Of a stretch of 64,000 nucleotides of DNA, positions 51,355-60,387 are shown one piece after another (positions within the stretch are counted from its first letter, which is position 1; each line of letters opens with the position of its first letter). The notes beneath the pieces are model-generated. The model ran no database searches. It saw only the letters and a list, made by a program, of their open reading frames with translations, and was not told the DNA's origin. Source of the DNA: Rhizobium lentis (lineage in GTDB: Bacteria; Pseudomonadota; Alphaproteobacteria; Rhizobiales; Rhizobiaceae); the NCBI RefSeq assembly GCF_014200175.1, contig NZ_JACHBD010000012.1, positions 1 to 64,000 of the forward strand, read 5' to 3'. Made by a program: the position numbers and the translations under genes.

Positions 51355-52662
51355 TCAGACAAGACCCGCAATAACGGGATTCAGCACCGGCTCGTCCTCG
51401 GTGATGCGATAGTGCTCGGCAATTGCTGTGGCTGCCCTCTCCGCCGCAGCTTCGTCGGCGGCGTGAACGAGGGCGATGGGTTCGCCGGCGTTCACGCGGG
51501 TGCCGAGCGGCAGGAGTTCGGAGAAGCCAACGCGGTGATCGATCCGATCCGCGGGATGGCGTCTTCCGCCACCGAGATCGATGACGCTGACACCGATGCC
51601 ACGGGCGTCGCAGGCGGCAAGCCAGCCGGAGCGGGCCGCCGGGACAGGCTTTTCGACCGGCGCTCTGGCCAGGTATTTGTCCGGGTTCTCGACGAGATCG
51701 GCCGGGCCGCCGAGCATGGATACCATGCGCGCAAAAGCCTCGACTGCCTTGCCAGACGACAGAGCCCGGCGCGCCATTGCCTCGCCTTCCTCAAGCGAAG
51801 CGGCGATGCCCGATTTCTCCAACATCTCGGCGGCGAAGGCAAGAACGACAGTATCGAGCCGCGTATTCCCTTTCCTGCCCGCAAGGAAATCCAGGCAGTT
51901 GCGCATCTCGACGGCATTGCCGGCGCTATCGGCGAGCGGCTCGTTCATGTCGGTGATCATTGCCGAAGTCTTCACACCCGCGCCATTTGCCACTTCGACC
52001 AGCGACCGTGCCAGAATTTCCGCCTGATCGCGGTCGGCCATGAAGGCGCCGTTGCCGACCTTGACATCGAGCACCAGCGTCTGAAGACCGGCGGCAAGTT
52101 TTTTTGAGAGGATGGAGGCGGTGATCAAGGGAATGGAATCAACGGTGGCGGTCACATCGCGCACGGCATAGAGCCTGCCGTCGGCGGGCGCCAAGGCGCC
52201 GGTCTGGCCGATGATGGCGCATCCTGCCTGTTTGACCACTTGGTGAAACAGATCTGCATCCGGGGTGATCATATAGCCGGGAATGGATTCGAGCTTATCG
52301 AGCGTGCCGCCGGTATGGCCGAGGCCGCGGCCCGATATCATCGGAACGGCAAGGCCGCAGGCTGCAGCGATCGGCGCCAGCATCAGCGAGACATTATCGC
52401 CGACGCCTCCGGTCGAGTGTTTGTCGGCAATCGGACGGTCGATATCGGCCCATTGCAGCCGATTGCCGGAATCGGCCATCGCCAGCGTCAAGGCCACGAT
52501 TTCCTCGCGCGACATGCCCTTGAACCAGACGGCCATGGCGAAGGCGCCGATCTGGCCTTCGGACAATCGACCGGCGGCAAGCGCGTCGATGAAAGACCGG
52601 ATATCGGCAGCGTCGAGTTCGCCGCCGTCGCGCTTACGCCGGATGATCTCCTGCGGGATCAT
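51355..52662 (-). CDS. deoA: Thymidine phosphorylase
   Basis: 435 residues. It splits thymidine or deoxyuridine to base and deoxyribose 1-phosphate. Family segments: KHSTGGVGDNVSLMLAPIAA (phosphate site) and SGRGLGHTGGTLDKLESIPG. One base separates its ATG from the deoC stop, so both are co-translated. Last gene of the minus-strand salvage operon. Confidence 0.95.
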   Translation of the reverse strand: MIPQEIIRRKRDGGELDAADIRSFIDALAAGRLSEGQIGAFAMAVWFKGMSREEIVALTLAMADSGNRLQWADIDRPIADKHSTGGVGDNVSLMLAPIAAACGLAVPMISGRGLGHTGGTLDKLESIPGYMITPDADLFHQVVKQAGCAIIGQTGALAPADGRLYAVRDVTATVDSIPLITASILSKKLAAGLQTLVLDVKVGNGAFMADRDQAEILARSLVEVANGAGVKTSAMITDMNEPLADSAGNAVEMRNCLDFLAGRKGNTRLDTVVLAFAAEMLEKSGIAASLEEGEAMARRALSSGKAVEAFARMVSMLGGPADLVENPDKYLARAPVEKPVPAARSGWLAACDARGIGVSVIDLGGGRRHPADRIDHRVGFSELLPLGTRVNAGEPIALVHAADEAAAERAATAIAEHYRITEDEPVLNPVIAGLV

Positions 52663-52663
52663 C

Positions 52664-53440
52664 TCAATAGCCCGACGCCGCGGCCGATGCCGGCTGCGCT
52701 CCGCTTAGAACCGCCAGTATATCGTCGAGCAGGCCGGAAGCGCCGAAGCGGAAGGTCGAAGGCATGGCCCAATCCGGCGCCATGATGGTTTCGGCGAGGC
52801 TGAGATAGAGCGCCGCATCGGCCACCGAGCCGATGCCGCCGGCCGGTTTGAAGCCGACCTTGCGTCCGCTTTCGCGAATGGCCCGGATCATGATGTCGGC
52901 GGCTTCGAGCGTTGCGTTGACGGCGACCTTGCCGGTGGAGGTCTTGATGAAATCGGCGCCAGCATCGATCGCAAGTTCGGAGGCGCGGCGGATCAATGCC
53001 GCCTCCTTCAATTCGCCGGTCTCGATAATGACCTTCAGCAGAACGGGGTCGGCGCATTCGGCGCGCACCGCCTTGACCATGTCGGTCACTGCCTTCTCGT
53101 TGCCCGACATGAACTTGCGGTAGGGGATGACCAGATCGATCTCGTCGGCGCCGTCGGCAATCGCCTCACGGGTTTCGGCGGCGACATCGGCCAATTCCAT
53201 CTCGCCCGTCGGGAAATTGACGACGGTCGCGATCCGCACGGCATGGCCGGTGCCGAGGATATTGCGGGCCTGGCCGACGAAGCGCGGCCAGATGCAGATC
53301 GCAGCGCTGTTGCCATAGGGCGTCTGCGCGCGGGCGCAGAGCGCTTCGATCTGCGCCTCGGTGCAATCGTCCTTCAGATTGGTGAGATCGAGAAGGGAAA
53401 GGGCGACCGCCGCCGTTTCCCGGATGGAATGGCTATTCAT
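52664..53440 (-). CDS. deoC: Deoxyribose-phosphate aldolase
   Basis: 258 residues from ATG 53440 (GAGGAAG eight bases ahead). TIM-barrel class I aldolase that cleaves 2-deoxyribose 5-phosphate to acetaldehyde and glyceraldehyde 3-phosphate. Schiff-base Lys166 in DFIKTSTGK, Asp102 in DEIDLVIP and the second lysine Lys198 in VGFKPAGGI are all present. Downstream of the PNP gene across a repeat. Confidence 0.96.
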   Translation of the reverse strand: MNSHSIRETAAVALSLLDLTNLKDDCTEAQIEALCARAQTPYGNSAAICIWPRFVGQARNILGTGHAVRIATVVNFPTGEMELADVAAETREAIADGADEIDLVIPYRKFMSGNEKAVTDMVKAVRAECADPVLLKVIIETGELKEAALIRRASELAIDAGADFIKTSTGKVAVNATLEAADIMIRAIRESGRKVGFKPAGGIGSVADAALYLSLAETIMAPDWAMPSTFRFGASGLLDDILAVLSGAQPASAAASGY

Positions 53441-53456
53441 CTTCACTTCCTCTACA

Positions 53457-53565
53457 GCATGATGCCGAAAAGTGTGAGCGGTTTTCGGACGACATCATGC
53501 TCTCACTATTTAATGTAGAACAGGATTCAGATTTTAGGCCGACCGGCCTAAAGTCATCCTGTTCT
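53457..53565. repeat. RIME-like mosaic of two nested palindromes
   Basis: First palindrome: gcatgatg (53457-53464) with catcatgc (53493-53500), inner ccgaaaa with ttttcgg. Second: agaacagga (53517-53525) with tcctgttct (53557-53565), inner ttaggcc (53534-53540) with ggcctaa (53545-53551). The right arm of the second lies within the last codons of the PNP gene. Resembles the rhizobial RIME mosaics and sits between PNP and deoC. Confidence 0.8.
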
Positions 53566-54354
53566 GGCCGCAATCATGTCTTTCAGTATGGCGGCGAGAC
53601 GGGCGCCACCGACAGGCGCCATGTCCTTGGTTTCTTCATGGCTGAGCTCATTGCCGGTCATGCCTGCCCCATAGTTGGTGATGACGGAGGCGGCTGCAAC
53701 CCTCAGGCCGAGCATTCTTGCGATGATGACCTCGGGCACCGTCGACATGCCGACGGCATCGGCGCCGAGGATGCGCGCCATGCGGATTTCGGCCGGCGTT
53801 TCGAAGCTCGGACCGGAGAACCACATATAGACACCCTGCGCGAGTTCGATCTTGAGCTTTGCCGCAGCCTTCCGCATCGCCGCGGCGAGGCCGGCGTCAT
53901 AGGCATTGGTCATGCCGACGAAGCGATGGTCGCTCTCCTCACCGATCAGCGGGTTCATGCCAGAATAGTTGATGTGATCGGTGATCTGCATCACTGAGCC
54001 GGGCGGCATGTCGTCACGCAGCGATCCTGCCGAATTGGTCAGGATCAGCGCCTCGACGCCAAGCGCCTTCAAGACCTCGATCGGCAGGCGCATGGCGTTG
54101 GGATCGCCCTTCTCATAATAATGGACGCGGCCGGAAAGCATGACAACGGGCACGCCGCCGAGCCGGCCGGCAACAACTTCGCCAGCATGGCCGGAGACGG
54201 CGCTGACGGGAAAGCCCGGCAGGTCGCGATAGGGAATACGGACGGCGCCGTCCAGCTGACCGACGAGGGAGCCGAGGCCGGAGCCGAGCACGATGCCATG
54301 GCGCGGCTTGATCGCGCCGAGCAAGGCGGCGAGCAGGTCAACCGTCGCCTTCAT
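53554..54354 (-). CDS. Purine nucleoside phosphorylase (trimeric PNP family)
   Basis: 266 residues. It splits inosine, guanosine or deoxy forms to base and (deoxy)ribose 1-phosphate. Family marks: GSGLGSLVGQLDG at the N-terminus, the phosphate-site SGRVHYYEKG, and ILTNSAGSLRDDMPPGS. ATGA overlap of its start with the cdd stop. Supplies deoxyribose phosphate to deoB/deoC. Confidence 0.94.
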   Translation of the reverse strand: MKATVDLLAALLGAIKPRHGIVLGSGLGSLVGQLDGAVRIPYRDLPGFPVSAVSGHAGEVVAGRLGGVPVVMLSGRVHYYEKGDPNAMRLPIEVLKALGVEALILTNSAGSLRDDMPPGSVMQITDHINYSGMNPLIGEESDHRFVGMTNAYDAGLAAAMRKAAAKLKIELAQGVYMWFSGPSFETPAEIRMARILGADAVGMSTVPEVIIARMLGLRVAAASVITNYGAGMTGNELSHEETKDMAPVGGARLAAILKDMIAARTG

Positions 54355-54740
54355 CCGAGTTCCGTCTCAAAACTGAAGGGAAGAAGCTCTTCCATCGTCA
54401 TGGTCTTTTGCACGCCCGCCTCATCGCAGAGATAGATCTTCGTGTCCTTTGCGGCGAATTCGGAAATCTTCTGGCGGCAGCCGCCGCAGGGCGGGCAGAG
54501 CGGCAGCTTCTCGGCGATGACCGCCATTTCGACGATCTTCTTCGCCCCGCCCATGATCATGGCGCTGATTGCCGTCGGCTCGGCGCACCATCCTTGCGGA
54601 AAAGAGAGGTTTTCGATGTTGGCGCCGGTATAAACCTTGCCGTCCTCAGCGCGGATCGCCGCGCCGACGGGAAATTTCGAATAGGGCGCATGAGCAAAGG
54701 CCATGGCGCCGCGCGCGGCTTCGAACAGGTCGTGGGACAT
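54351..54740 (-). CDS. cdd: Cytidine deaminase
   Basis: 129 residues, the homotetrameric type. Converts cytidine and deoxycytidine to uridine forms. Zinc ligands C52 (WCAE, with catalytic E54), C85 and C88 (PPCGGC); TGANIENLSFP is the substrate loop. Two bases after the permease gene and overlapping PNP by four bases. Confidence 0.96.
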   Translation of the reverse strand: MSHDLFEAARGAMAFAHAPYSKFPVGAAIRAEDGKVYTGANIENLSFPQGWCAEPTAISAMIMGGAKKIVEMAVIAEKLPLCPPCGGCRQKISEFAAKDTKIYLCDEAGVQKTMTMEELLPFSFETELG

Positions 54741-54742
54741 GA

Positions 54743-55714
54743 TCAACGTTCCTTCGTATAGGGCACGCCGCCGGCCTTCGGCGGGATCGCGACGCCGATG
54801 AAGCCAGCGAGCAGAATGCAGGTGAGGACATAAGGCAGTGCCTGAAAGACCTGAACAGGCACGGTGCCGATCAGCGGCACCTCCTTGCCCTGCATGAAAT
54901 TCGCCAGCGCATCGAGGAAGCCGAAGAGCAGGCAGGCAAACATGACAGGCACCGGCTTCCACTTGGCGAAGACGAGGGCGGCGAGCGCGATATAGCCCTT
55001 GCCGGCCGACATGTCCTTGATGAAGGCGGCGGACTGGGCGATCGCCAGATAGGTGCCGGAAAAGCCGCAAAGGATGCCGGCGCACATGACGGCGCGGTAA
55101 CGCAGCCAGGCGACCGAGATGCCGGCGGTATCGACCGCACCCGGATTTTCGCCGACGGCGCGAAGGCGCAGGCCGAAGCGGGTGCGGTAAAGCACCCACC
55201 AGGAGAAGGGCACGGCGAGGAAGGCGAGATAGGTGAGGATATTGTTGCCCGATATGACGTTGGCATAGAGCGGGCCGAGGATCGGCACATCACGAAGGGC
55301 ATCGGCGCCCGGCAAGATGATCGGTGCGAAACGTGCGTCCGCCGGCAGCTGCGGCGTGCGCCCGCCCTGGCCGAACCAGGCCTGGCCGAGCACGATGGTA
55401 ATGCCGGCGATGAAGAAGTTGATCGCGACACCTGAGACGATCTGATTGCCGCGATTGGTGATCGAGGCGAAGCCGTGCACCAGGCTGAGCGCCACGGAGC
55501 AGACGATGCCGGCACCGAGTCCGAGCCAGGCAGAGCCGGTGAGATAGGCCACACAGGCCGCGGCGAAGGCCGAGCCCAGCATCTTGCCTTCAAGACCTAT
55601 ATCGAAAACGCCCGCGCGCTCGGAAAACAATCCCGCCAGCGCCGTAAAGATCAGCGGAATGGAGAGACGGACCGTCGAGCTTAGGACGTTGATGAAGATG
55701 TCATAATAATCCAT
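54743..55714 (-). CDS. Nucleoside ABC transporter permease 2
   Basis: 323 residues from ATG 55714 (GAGGAGCGGACG ahead). Branched-chain/ribose-type permease with about nine membrane segments; ERAGVFDIGLEGKMLGSAFA is the conserved loop of BmpA-associated permeases (YufQ/NupC-like). Forms the channel with the permease upstream. Context identifies nucleosides as cargo. Confidence 0.92.
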   Translation of the reverse strand: MDYYDIFINVLSSTVRLSIPLIFTALAGLFSERAGVFDIGLEGKMLGSAFAAACVAYLTGSAWLGLGAGIVCSVALSLVHGFASITNRGNQIVSGVAINFFIAGITIVLGQAWFGQGGRTPQLPADARFAPIILPGADALRDVPILGPLYANVISGNNILTYLAFLAVPFSWWVLYRTRFGLRLRAVGENPGAVDTAGISVAWLRYRAVMCAGILCGFSGTYLAIAQSAAFIKDMSAGKGYIALAALVFAKWKPVPVMFACLLFGFLDALANFMQGKEVPLIGTVPVQVFQALPYVLTCILLAGFIGVAIPPKAGGVPYTKER

Positions 55715-55724
55715 CGTCCGCTCC

Positions 55725-56828
55725 TCAAGCTCGCTGAAATTGCTGATAGACACGCACCATCGCCGGCCGGAACATATATTCAAGCGCACCGGCGAACAGA
55801 ATAACCAGACCCTGGATGACGAGGATCATTTCACGCGTGATGTTCGGCATTTCGAAGGAGATCCAGTCCCCACCCTGATAGAGTGTGCCGAAAAGAATTG
55901 CAGCGAAGATAATCCCGAGCGGATGGTTGCGGCCCATCAACGATACGGCGATGCCGACGAAGCCGGCGCCGCCGACAAACTCCACCTGCAAACGAGCGGA
56001 AGAACCCATGACCGGATTGAGCGCCATCATTCCGGCGAGCGCGCCGGACAGCAGCATGGCGATGATGACGGTGCGGGCATAGGGAATGCCGGCATAGTCC
56101 GCCGCCGTCGAGCTCACGCCCAGCGTGCGCATCTCAAAGCCGAGCTTGGTGCGCCAGATGAGGATCCAGACAAACCAGGCGGCAAAAAGGGCGATGATGA
56201 AGGAGACGTTGAAGGGTGCGGCACCCAACTTGGCGCCGACGATGTTCATGACCCAGCCGAGCTTCGGAAGCTGCCCACCTTCGAGGAAAGTCCGGGTTTC
56301 CGGCGCCATCTTGCCCGGCACGATCAGCACGTGCACCAACAGATAGACCATGAGGGCGGCTGCGATGTAATTGAACATAATCGTCGTGATGACGATATGG
56401 CTGCCGCGCTTGGCCTGCAGGAAAGCGGGAACGAAGGCCCAGGCCGCACCAAATATCCCCGCCCCAACGATGGCGATCGGCATTGTCACATACCAGGGCA
56501 CATAATTGTCGAGCGCCAGCGCTACCAGCGCGCAGCCGAGACCGCCGATATAGGCTTGGCCTTCGGAGCCGATGTTGAAGAGGCCGGCGTGAATGGCAAC
56601 CGCCACGGAAAGGCCGGTGAAGATGAAGCTCGTCGCATAATACAGCGTGAAACCGACGCCTTCGCCACTGCCGAAGGCGCCTTCGATCAGCAGGGAGAGT
56701 GCGGCAAGCGGGCTTTCGCCGATCAGCCAGACGACGAAGCCGGAGATCAGGAAGGCGACGATGAGGTTCAAAAGCGGGATCAGGCCGTAGTTGATCCAGT
56801 TTGGCAGCGGAACGGAAGCAGTGCTCAT
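55725..56828 (-). CDS. Nucleoside ABC transporter permease 1
   Basis: 367 residues from ATG 56828, with GAGG nine bases ahead; a longer start at 56846 would overlap the ATPase gene. About ten membrane segments and the loop HAGLFNIGSEGQAYIGGLGC shared with YufP/NupB-like permeases. Partner of the permease at 54743-55714. Confidence 0.92.
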   Translation of the reverse strand: MSTASVPLPNWINYGLIPLLNLIVAFLISGFVVWLIGESPLAALSLLIEGAFGSGEGVGFTLYYATSFIFTGLSVAVAIHAGLFNIGSEGQAYIGGLGCALVALALDNYVPWYVTMPIAIVGAGIFGAAWAFVPAFLQAKRGSHIVITTIMFNYIAAALMVYLLVHVLIVPGKMAPETRTFLEGGQLPKLGWVMNIVGAKLGAAPFNVSFIIALFAAWFVWILIWRTKLGFEMRTLGVSSTAADYAGIPYARTVIIAMLLSGALAGMMALNPVMGSSARLQVEFVGGAGFVGIAVSLMGRNHPLGIIFAAILFGTLYQGGDWISFEMPNITREMILVIQGLVILFAGALEYMFRPAMVRVYQQFQRA

Positions 56829-56835
56829 AAAGGCC

Positions 56836-58347
56836 TCACGCGGCAATGCCGGCCATCATCAGGCCGAGGGTCTGTTCACCGGCATCGGGCGTCTTCTCGC
56901 CGACGACATGGCCGGCAAACATGACAAGGATACGGTCTGAAAGGGCGCGGATTTCATCGAGTTCGACGGAGACGAGCAGGATCGCCTTGCCCGCATCGCG
57001 CATCTCGATGATCCGGCGGTGGATGAATTCGATGGCGCCGATATCGACCCCGCGCGTCGGCTGGCCGATGATCAGCATCTTCGGATCGCGTTCGATTTCG
57101 CGGGCGACGACGATCTTCTGCTGATTGCCGCCGGAAAAATTCGCCGTCTTCAGCCGCGGGTTCGGCGGGCGGATGTCGTATTTTTCGATCTTTTCCATTG
57201 CGTCCTTGCGGATCGCATCGAGATCGAGCAACGGGCCTTTGCTGTAGCCCGGACGGCGGTGATAGCCGAGCACGGAGTTTTCATATTCCTCGAATTTCAG
57301 AACCAGGCCCATGTGGTGGCGGTCCTCTGGGATATGGGCGAGGCCGAGGTCGCGCAGACGGGCGGGATCGGCCTTGTCGATTGTCTGGCCGTCGAGAAGG
57401 ATTTCGCCGGAGGTGGGTTTGCGGATTCCGGCAATCGCCTCCAGCAATTCCGACTGGCCGTTGCCGGCGACACCGGCGATGCCGACGATCTCGCCGGCGC
57501 GCACGTCGAAAGAGACGTTGTCGACCATGGTGACGCCGCGATTGTCCTTGACCGTGAGGTTGCGGACGGAGAGCACGGCAGCGCCTGGATTGGCTTCGCC
57601 CTTCTGCACGCGCAGCAGCACGCGGCGGCCGACCATCAGCTCGGCAAGCTCCTCCACCGTCGTTTCCGCCGTCTTGCGGGTGGCGACCATCTCGCCGCGG
57701 CGCATGACGGAGACCGTATCGGTGATCGCCATGATCTCGCGCAGCTTGTGGGTGATAAGGATGATCGTCTTGCCCTGGTCGCGCAGCACCTTGAGGATGC
57801 GAAAGAGGTGATCGGCTTCCGCCGGCGTCAGCACGCCTGTGGGTTCGTCGAGGATCAAGATTTCGGCGCCGCGATACATGGCTTTGAGAATTTCGACGCG
57901 CTGCTGCAGTCCAACAGGAAGCTCTTCGATCAGCGCGTCCGGATCGACCTCGAGGCCGTATTCCGTTTCCAGCCGCTTGAGTTCGGCGCGGGCCGAAGCG
58001 ACGCCTCTTGCCAGCAACGAGCCGCCTTCGGCGCCGAGCATGACGTTCTCAAGCACCGTGAAATTGTCGACCAGCATGAAATGCTGGTGCACCATGCCGA
58101 TGCCGGCGGCGATCGCCGCCTGACTGTCGCGAATGGTGATCGGACTGCCGTTGACGCGGATTTCACCGCTGTCGGCGTGGTAAAAACCGTAAATGATCGA
58201 CATCAGCGTCGATTTACCGGCGCCATTTTCGCCGATGATGCCGTGGATCGTCCCCTTGGCAACGGTGAGGTTGATGTCCTTGTTGGCATGGACGGCACCG
58301 AATTTCTTATCGATGCCGACGAGCTCGATAGCGGGCTTATCTGTCAC
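56836..58347 (-). CDS. Nucleoside ABC transporter ATPase (two nucleotide-binding domains)
   Basis: 503 residues if GTG 58347 is the start (GGAG ahead); TTG 58359 is possible. Two tandem ABC domains: the first with Walker A GENGAGKSTLM and Walker B ILILDEPTGVLTPAE, the second with a degenerate Walker A GVAGNGQSELLEAI and signature SGGNQQKIVVARE. This is the RbsA/YufO plan. It powers the two permeases. Strong hairpin precedes it. Confidence 0.94.
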   Translation of the reverse strand: MTDKPAIELVGIDKKFGAVHANKDINLTVAKGTIHGIIGENGAGKSTLMSIIYGFYHADSGEIRVNGSPITIRDSQAAIAAGIGMVHQHFMLVDNFTVLENVMLGAEGGSLLARGVASARAELKRLETEYGLEVDPDALIEELPVGLQQRVEILKAMYRGAEILILDEPTGVLTPAEADHLFRILKVLRDQGKTIILITHKLREIMAITDTVSVMRRGEMVATRKTAETTVEELAELMVGRRVLLRVQKGEANPGAAVLSVRNLTVKDNRGVTMVDNVSFDVRAGEIVGIAGVAGNGQSELLEAIAGIRKPTSGEILLDGQTIDKADPARLRDLGLAHIPEDRHHMGLVLKFEEYENSVLGYHRRPGYSKGPLLDLDAIRKDAMEKIEKYDIRPPNPRLKTANFSGGNQQKIVVAREIERDPKMLIIGQPTRGVDIGAIEFIHRRIIEMRDAGKAILLVSVELDEIRALSDRILVMFAGHVVGEKTPDAGEQTLGLMMAGIAA

Positions 58348-58360
58348 AGCAGGCTCCAAA

Positions 58361-58403
58361 TAAGAAAAGGGCGTATGGCGAAAATCCCCTCCGCCATACG
58401 CCC
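58361..58403 (-). terminator. Strong hairpin between binding-protein and ATPase genes
   Basis: On the minus strand a perfect 12-base stem gggcgtatggcg / cgccatacgccc (58369-58380 with 58392-58403) is followed by TTTTCTTATTT. It lies 33 bases after the binding-protein stop and 14-22 bases before the ATPase start. It would stop most transcripts after the binding-protein gene and stabilise its 3' end. Confidence 0.88.
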
Positions 58404-58435
58404 GATCTCAATCGTCGATTACATCAGGGCGCGGA

Positions 58436-59428
58436 TCACTTCGGGCAAGCGTTGTCCGAGGTGTAATCGTGAACCTTGACGGTTCCGGCGATGATATCGG
58501 CCTTGGCCTTGTCGACGGCGGCCTGCATTTCCGGCGTGATCAGCGACTTGTTGTTGTCGTCGATTGCAGCGCCAACACCATCTTCCTTGACGCCGAGCGC
58601 CTGAACGCCGCCGGTGAACTTGTCGTTCTTGGTATCGGTATAGGCGTTGTAAACGGCAAGGTCGACGCGCTTGACCATCGAGGTCAGCACCGAGCCCGGA
58701 TGCAGATGGTTCTGGTTGGAGTCGACGCCGATCGACAGCTTCTTGTTGTCGGCGGCGGTCTGCAGAACGCCGAGGCCGGTGGCGCCGGCTGCCGCGTAAA
58801 TGACGTCGGCGCCCTGGTCGATCTGGTTCTTGGTGAGCTCGCCGCCGCGAACCGGGTCATTCCAGGCGGCGCCGGTGGTGCCGGTCATGTTCTGGAAAAC
58901 CTGGATATCGGCCTTGGCGGCGCGAGCGCCCTGCTCATAGCCGCATTCGAATTTGCGGATCAGCGGAATGTCCATGCCACCGACGAAACCGACCTTGCCG
59001 GTCTTGGAGGCCATGCCGGCGAGAATGCCGACGAGATAGGAGCCTTCCTCTTCCTTGTAGACGACCGAGCGGACGTTCGGCTTGTCGACGACGGAGTCGA
59101 CGATGATGAATTTGGTGTCGGGGAACTCGGCTGCGACCTTCTCAATGGCCGAAGTCCAGGCGAAGGAAACGGCGACCACGGGATTGAAGCCGCGGCTTGC
59201 GAAGTTGCGGATGGCCTGTTCGCCCTGCGTGTCCCCCGTCGGCTCGAAGTCGCGATAAGCAATGCCGGTCTCGGCCTTGAACTTCTCGGCGCCGTTATAG
59301 GCCGCTTCGTTGAAAGACTTATCGAACTTCCCGCCAGTGCCGTAGACCAGCGCCGGCTTGACATCGGCGGCCAGCGCCGTCGTCGACATGGCAGCCACGG
59401 CAAGAAGGGTGAGAAGGGATTTTTTCAT
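58436..59428 (-). CDS. BMP family nucleoside-binding protein
   Basis: 330 residues from ATG 59428. Signal peptide (SLLTLLAVAAMSTTALA) then the Bmp/PnrA fold: VYGTGGKFDKSFNEAAYNGA, VSFAWTSAIEKVAAEFPDTK, VGFVGGMDIPLIRKFECGYE. Periplasmic receptor for purine/pyrimidine nucleosides delivering to the downstream importer. First gene of the salvage operon. Confidence 0.94.
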   Translation of the reverse strand: MKKSLLTLLAVAAMSTTALAADVKPALVYGTGGKFDKSFNEAAYNGAEKFKAETGIAYRDFEPTGDTQGEQAIRNFASRGFNPVVAVSFAWTSAIEKVAAEFPDTKFIIVDSVVDKPNVRSVVYKEEEGSYLVGILAGMASKTGKVGFVGGMDIPLIRKFECGYEQGARAAKADIQVFQNMTGTTGAAWNDPVRGGELTKNQIDQGADVIYAAAGATGLGVLQTAADNKKLSIGVDSNQNHLHPGSVLTSMVKRVDLAVYNAYTDTKNDKFTGGVQALGVKEDGVGAAIDDNNKSLITPEMQAAVDKAKADIIAGTVKVHDYTSDNACPK

Positions 59429-59745
59429 GAGTTGCAGCCCTGTTGTTGCTATTTGTTTGGGGTCCTCCCGCAAGCCCTTTTCGGACATGTCTGCGGAACC
59501 ACCGACCTCCCCCCGGAGGCCTGGCTGCGCGCATCCTTGCATGGCTCACGGAAAAATTCACCAGAAATTTTTCAGGCGGTAAAGATTTGCAGCAATTGCT
59601 GAAAATCAGTTCTGCCGGGCGGTTTTTTGGACATTTCGCCGACCGGGATGCGGATTTTTTAGCCGATCCGCAGGCCGTTGCTGAAACTAGGGACGGGCTA
59701 ATGCACCCCGTCTTTTGCCGGATCGCACCGGCTCAAACAGCGAAA
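59429..59745. promoter_or_regulatory. Upstream region of the nucleoside uptake operon
   Basis: About 317 bases between the binding-protein start and the repeat at 59746. It must carry the operon promoter. AT-rich tracts occur at 59550-59660. No clear operator or riboswitch fold recognised. Confidence 0.4.
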
Positions 59746-59847
59746 GCACGTCGCATCAAATTTGATTCATGCGACGCGCTTTAGCTGTTTGTTTTTATGC
59801 ATGTCCTTGTCCTGGAACCGCTGCACACTTCCGGCGACATGCATTAA
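59746..59847. repeat. RIME-like mosaic of two palindromes
   Basis: First palindrome: cgtcgcat (59749-59756) with atgcgacg (59769-59776) around caaatttgattc. Second: tgcatgtc (59798-59805) with gacatgca (59836-59843), carrying ggaaccgctgcacacttcc inside. The core accgctgcacact is shared with the repeat at 40147-40190. The element abuts and slightly overlaps the stop of the small membrane-protein gene. Confidence 0.85.
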
Positions 59848-60161
59848 GCCGTGAAGCGACCGGCGATCGGCGGCTTCTTGTAGCCGATCATCCAAAGAAG
59901 CAGCGCGATCACCAGAAAGACGGCAAAGGCCGGCTGGAGCATCAGCCACTGGAAGATGAAGGCGTAGAAACGGGGATGGATATAGTAGGATAGCGCAGAT
60001 TGCAGCGAGGTCAGCGTGTCCGGGCTCACATCCTGCCAGGCCTCCGACATCGGCGTCATGACAACGGCGGATGCCGCAACCGACTGGATCGAATCGATGG
60101 TCCCGGCAATAACGGCCGCCGCAAGCGCGACAAGACTGGCCAGACGCAACAGGAAACGCAT
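59844..60161 (-). CDS. Small two-helix membrane protein of unknown function
   Basis: 105 residues from ATG 60161, preceded by GGAGGAA. Two hydrophobic segments (about 4-24, and about 68-92 with LMLQPAFAVFLVIALLLWMI) with a periplasmic loop containing MSEAWQDVSPDTLTSLQSAL. Looks like a conserved rhizobial membrane protein; no function known to me. Confidence 0.65.
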   Translation of the reverse strand: MRFLLRLASLVALAAAVIAGTIDSIQSVAASAVVMTPMSEAWQDVSPDTLTSLQSALSYYIHPRFYAFIFQWLMLQPAFAVFLVIALLLWMIGYKKPPIAGRFTA

Positions 60162-60387
60162 CAATTCCTCCGACGCTTCGATATGCCGGACAATTCCGGC
60201 GGTCCCGCGCCATTCTCCACCTTGAGAATTACATAGTCATCGATGGGGTGAAGCACAATGGACGGGCGCAGGCGAGTTTTATCGGAAGAAGTCAAAAAAC
60301 TGTTAGATTTGGGTTGATCGGCAAAAATTCATCGGTATATATCGCGCCGTTCCGACGATTTGCTCCTCTCCTGGTGCGAACGCTAAA

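Noticed and set aside
54351..55199. Extended 282-codon frame ending in the cytidine deaminase
   Set aside because: Only the last 129 codons are deaminase; the upstream part is the permease gene read out of frame, and ATG 54740 gives the normal length.
55740..58479. Long plus-strand frames opposite the nucleoside transporter genes
   Set aside because: They mirror the ATPase and permease genes, whose motifs are clear on the minus strand.
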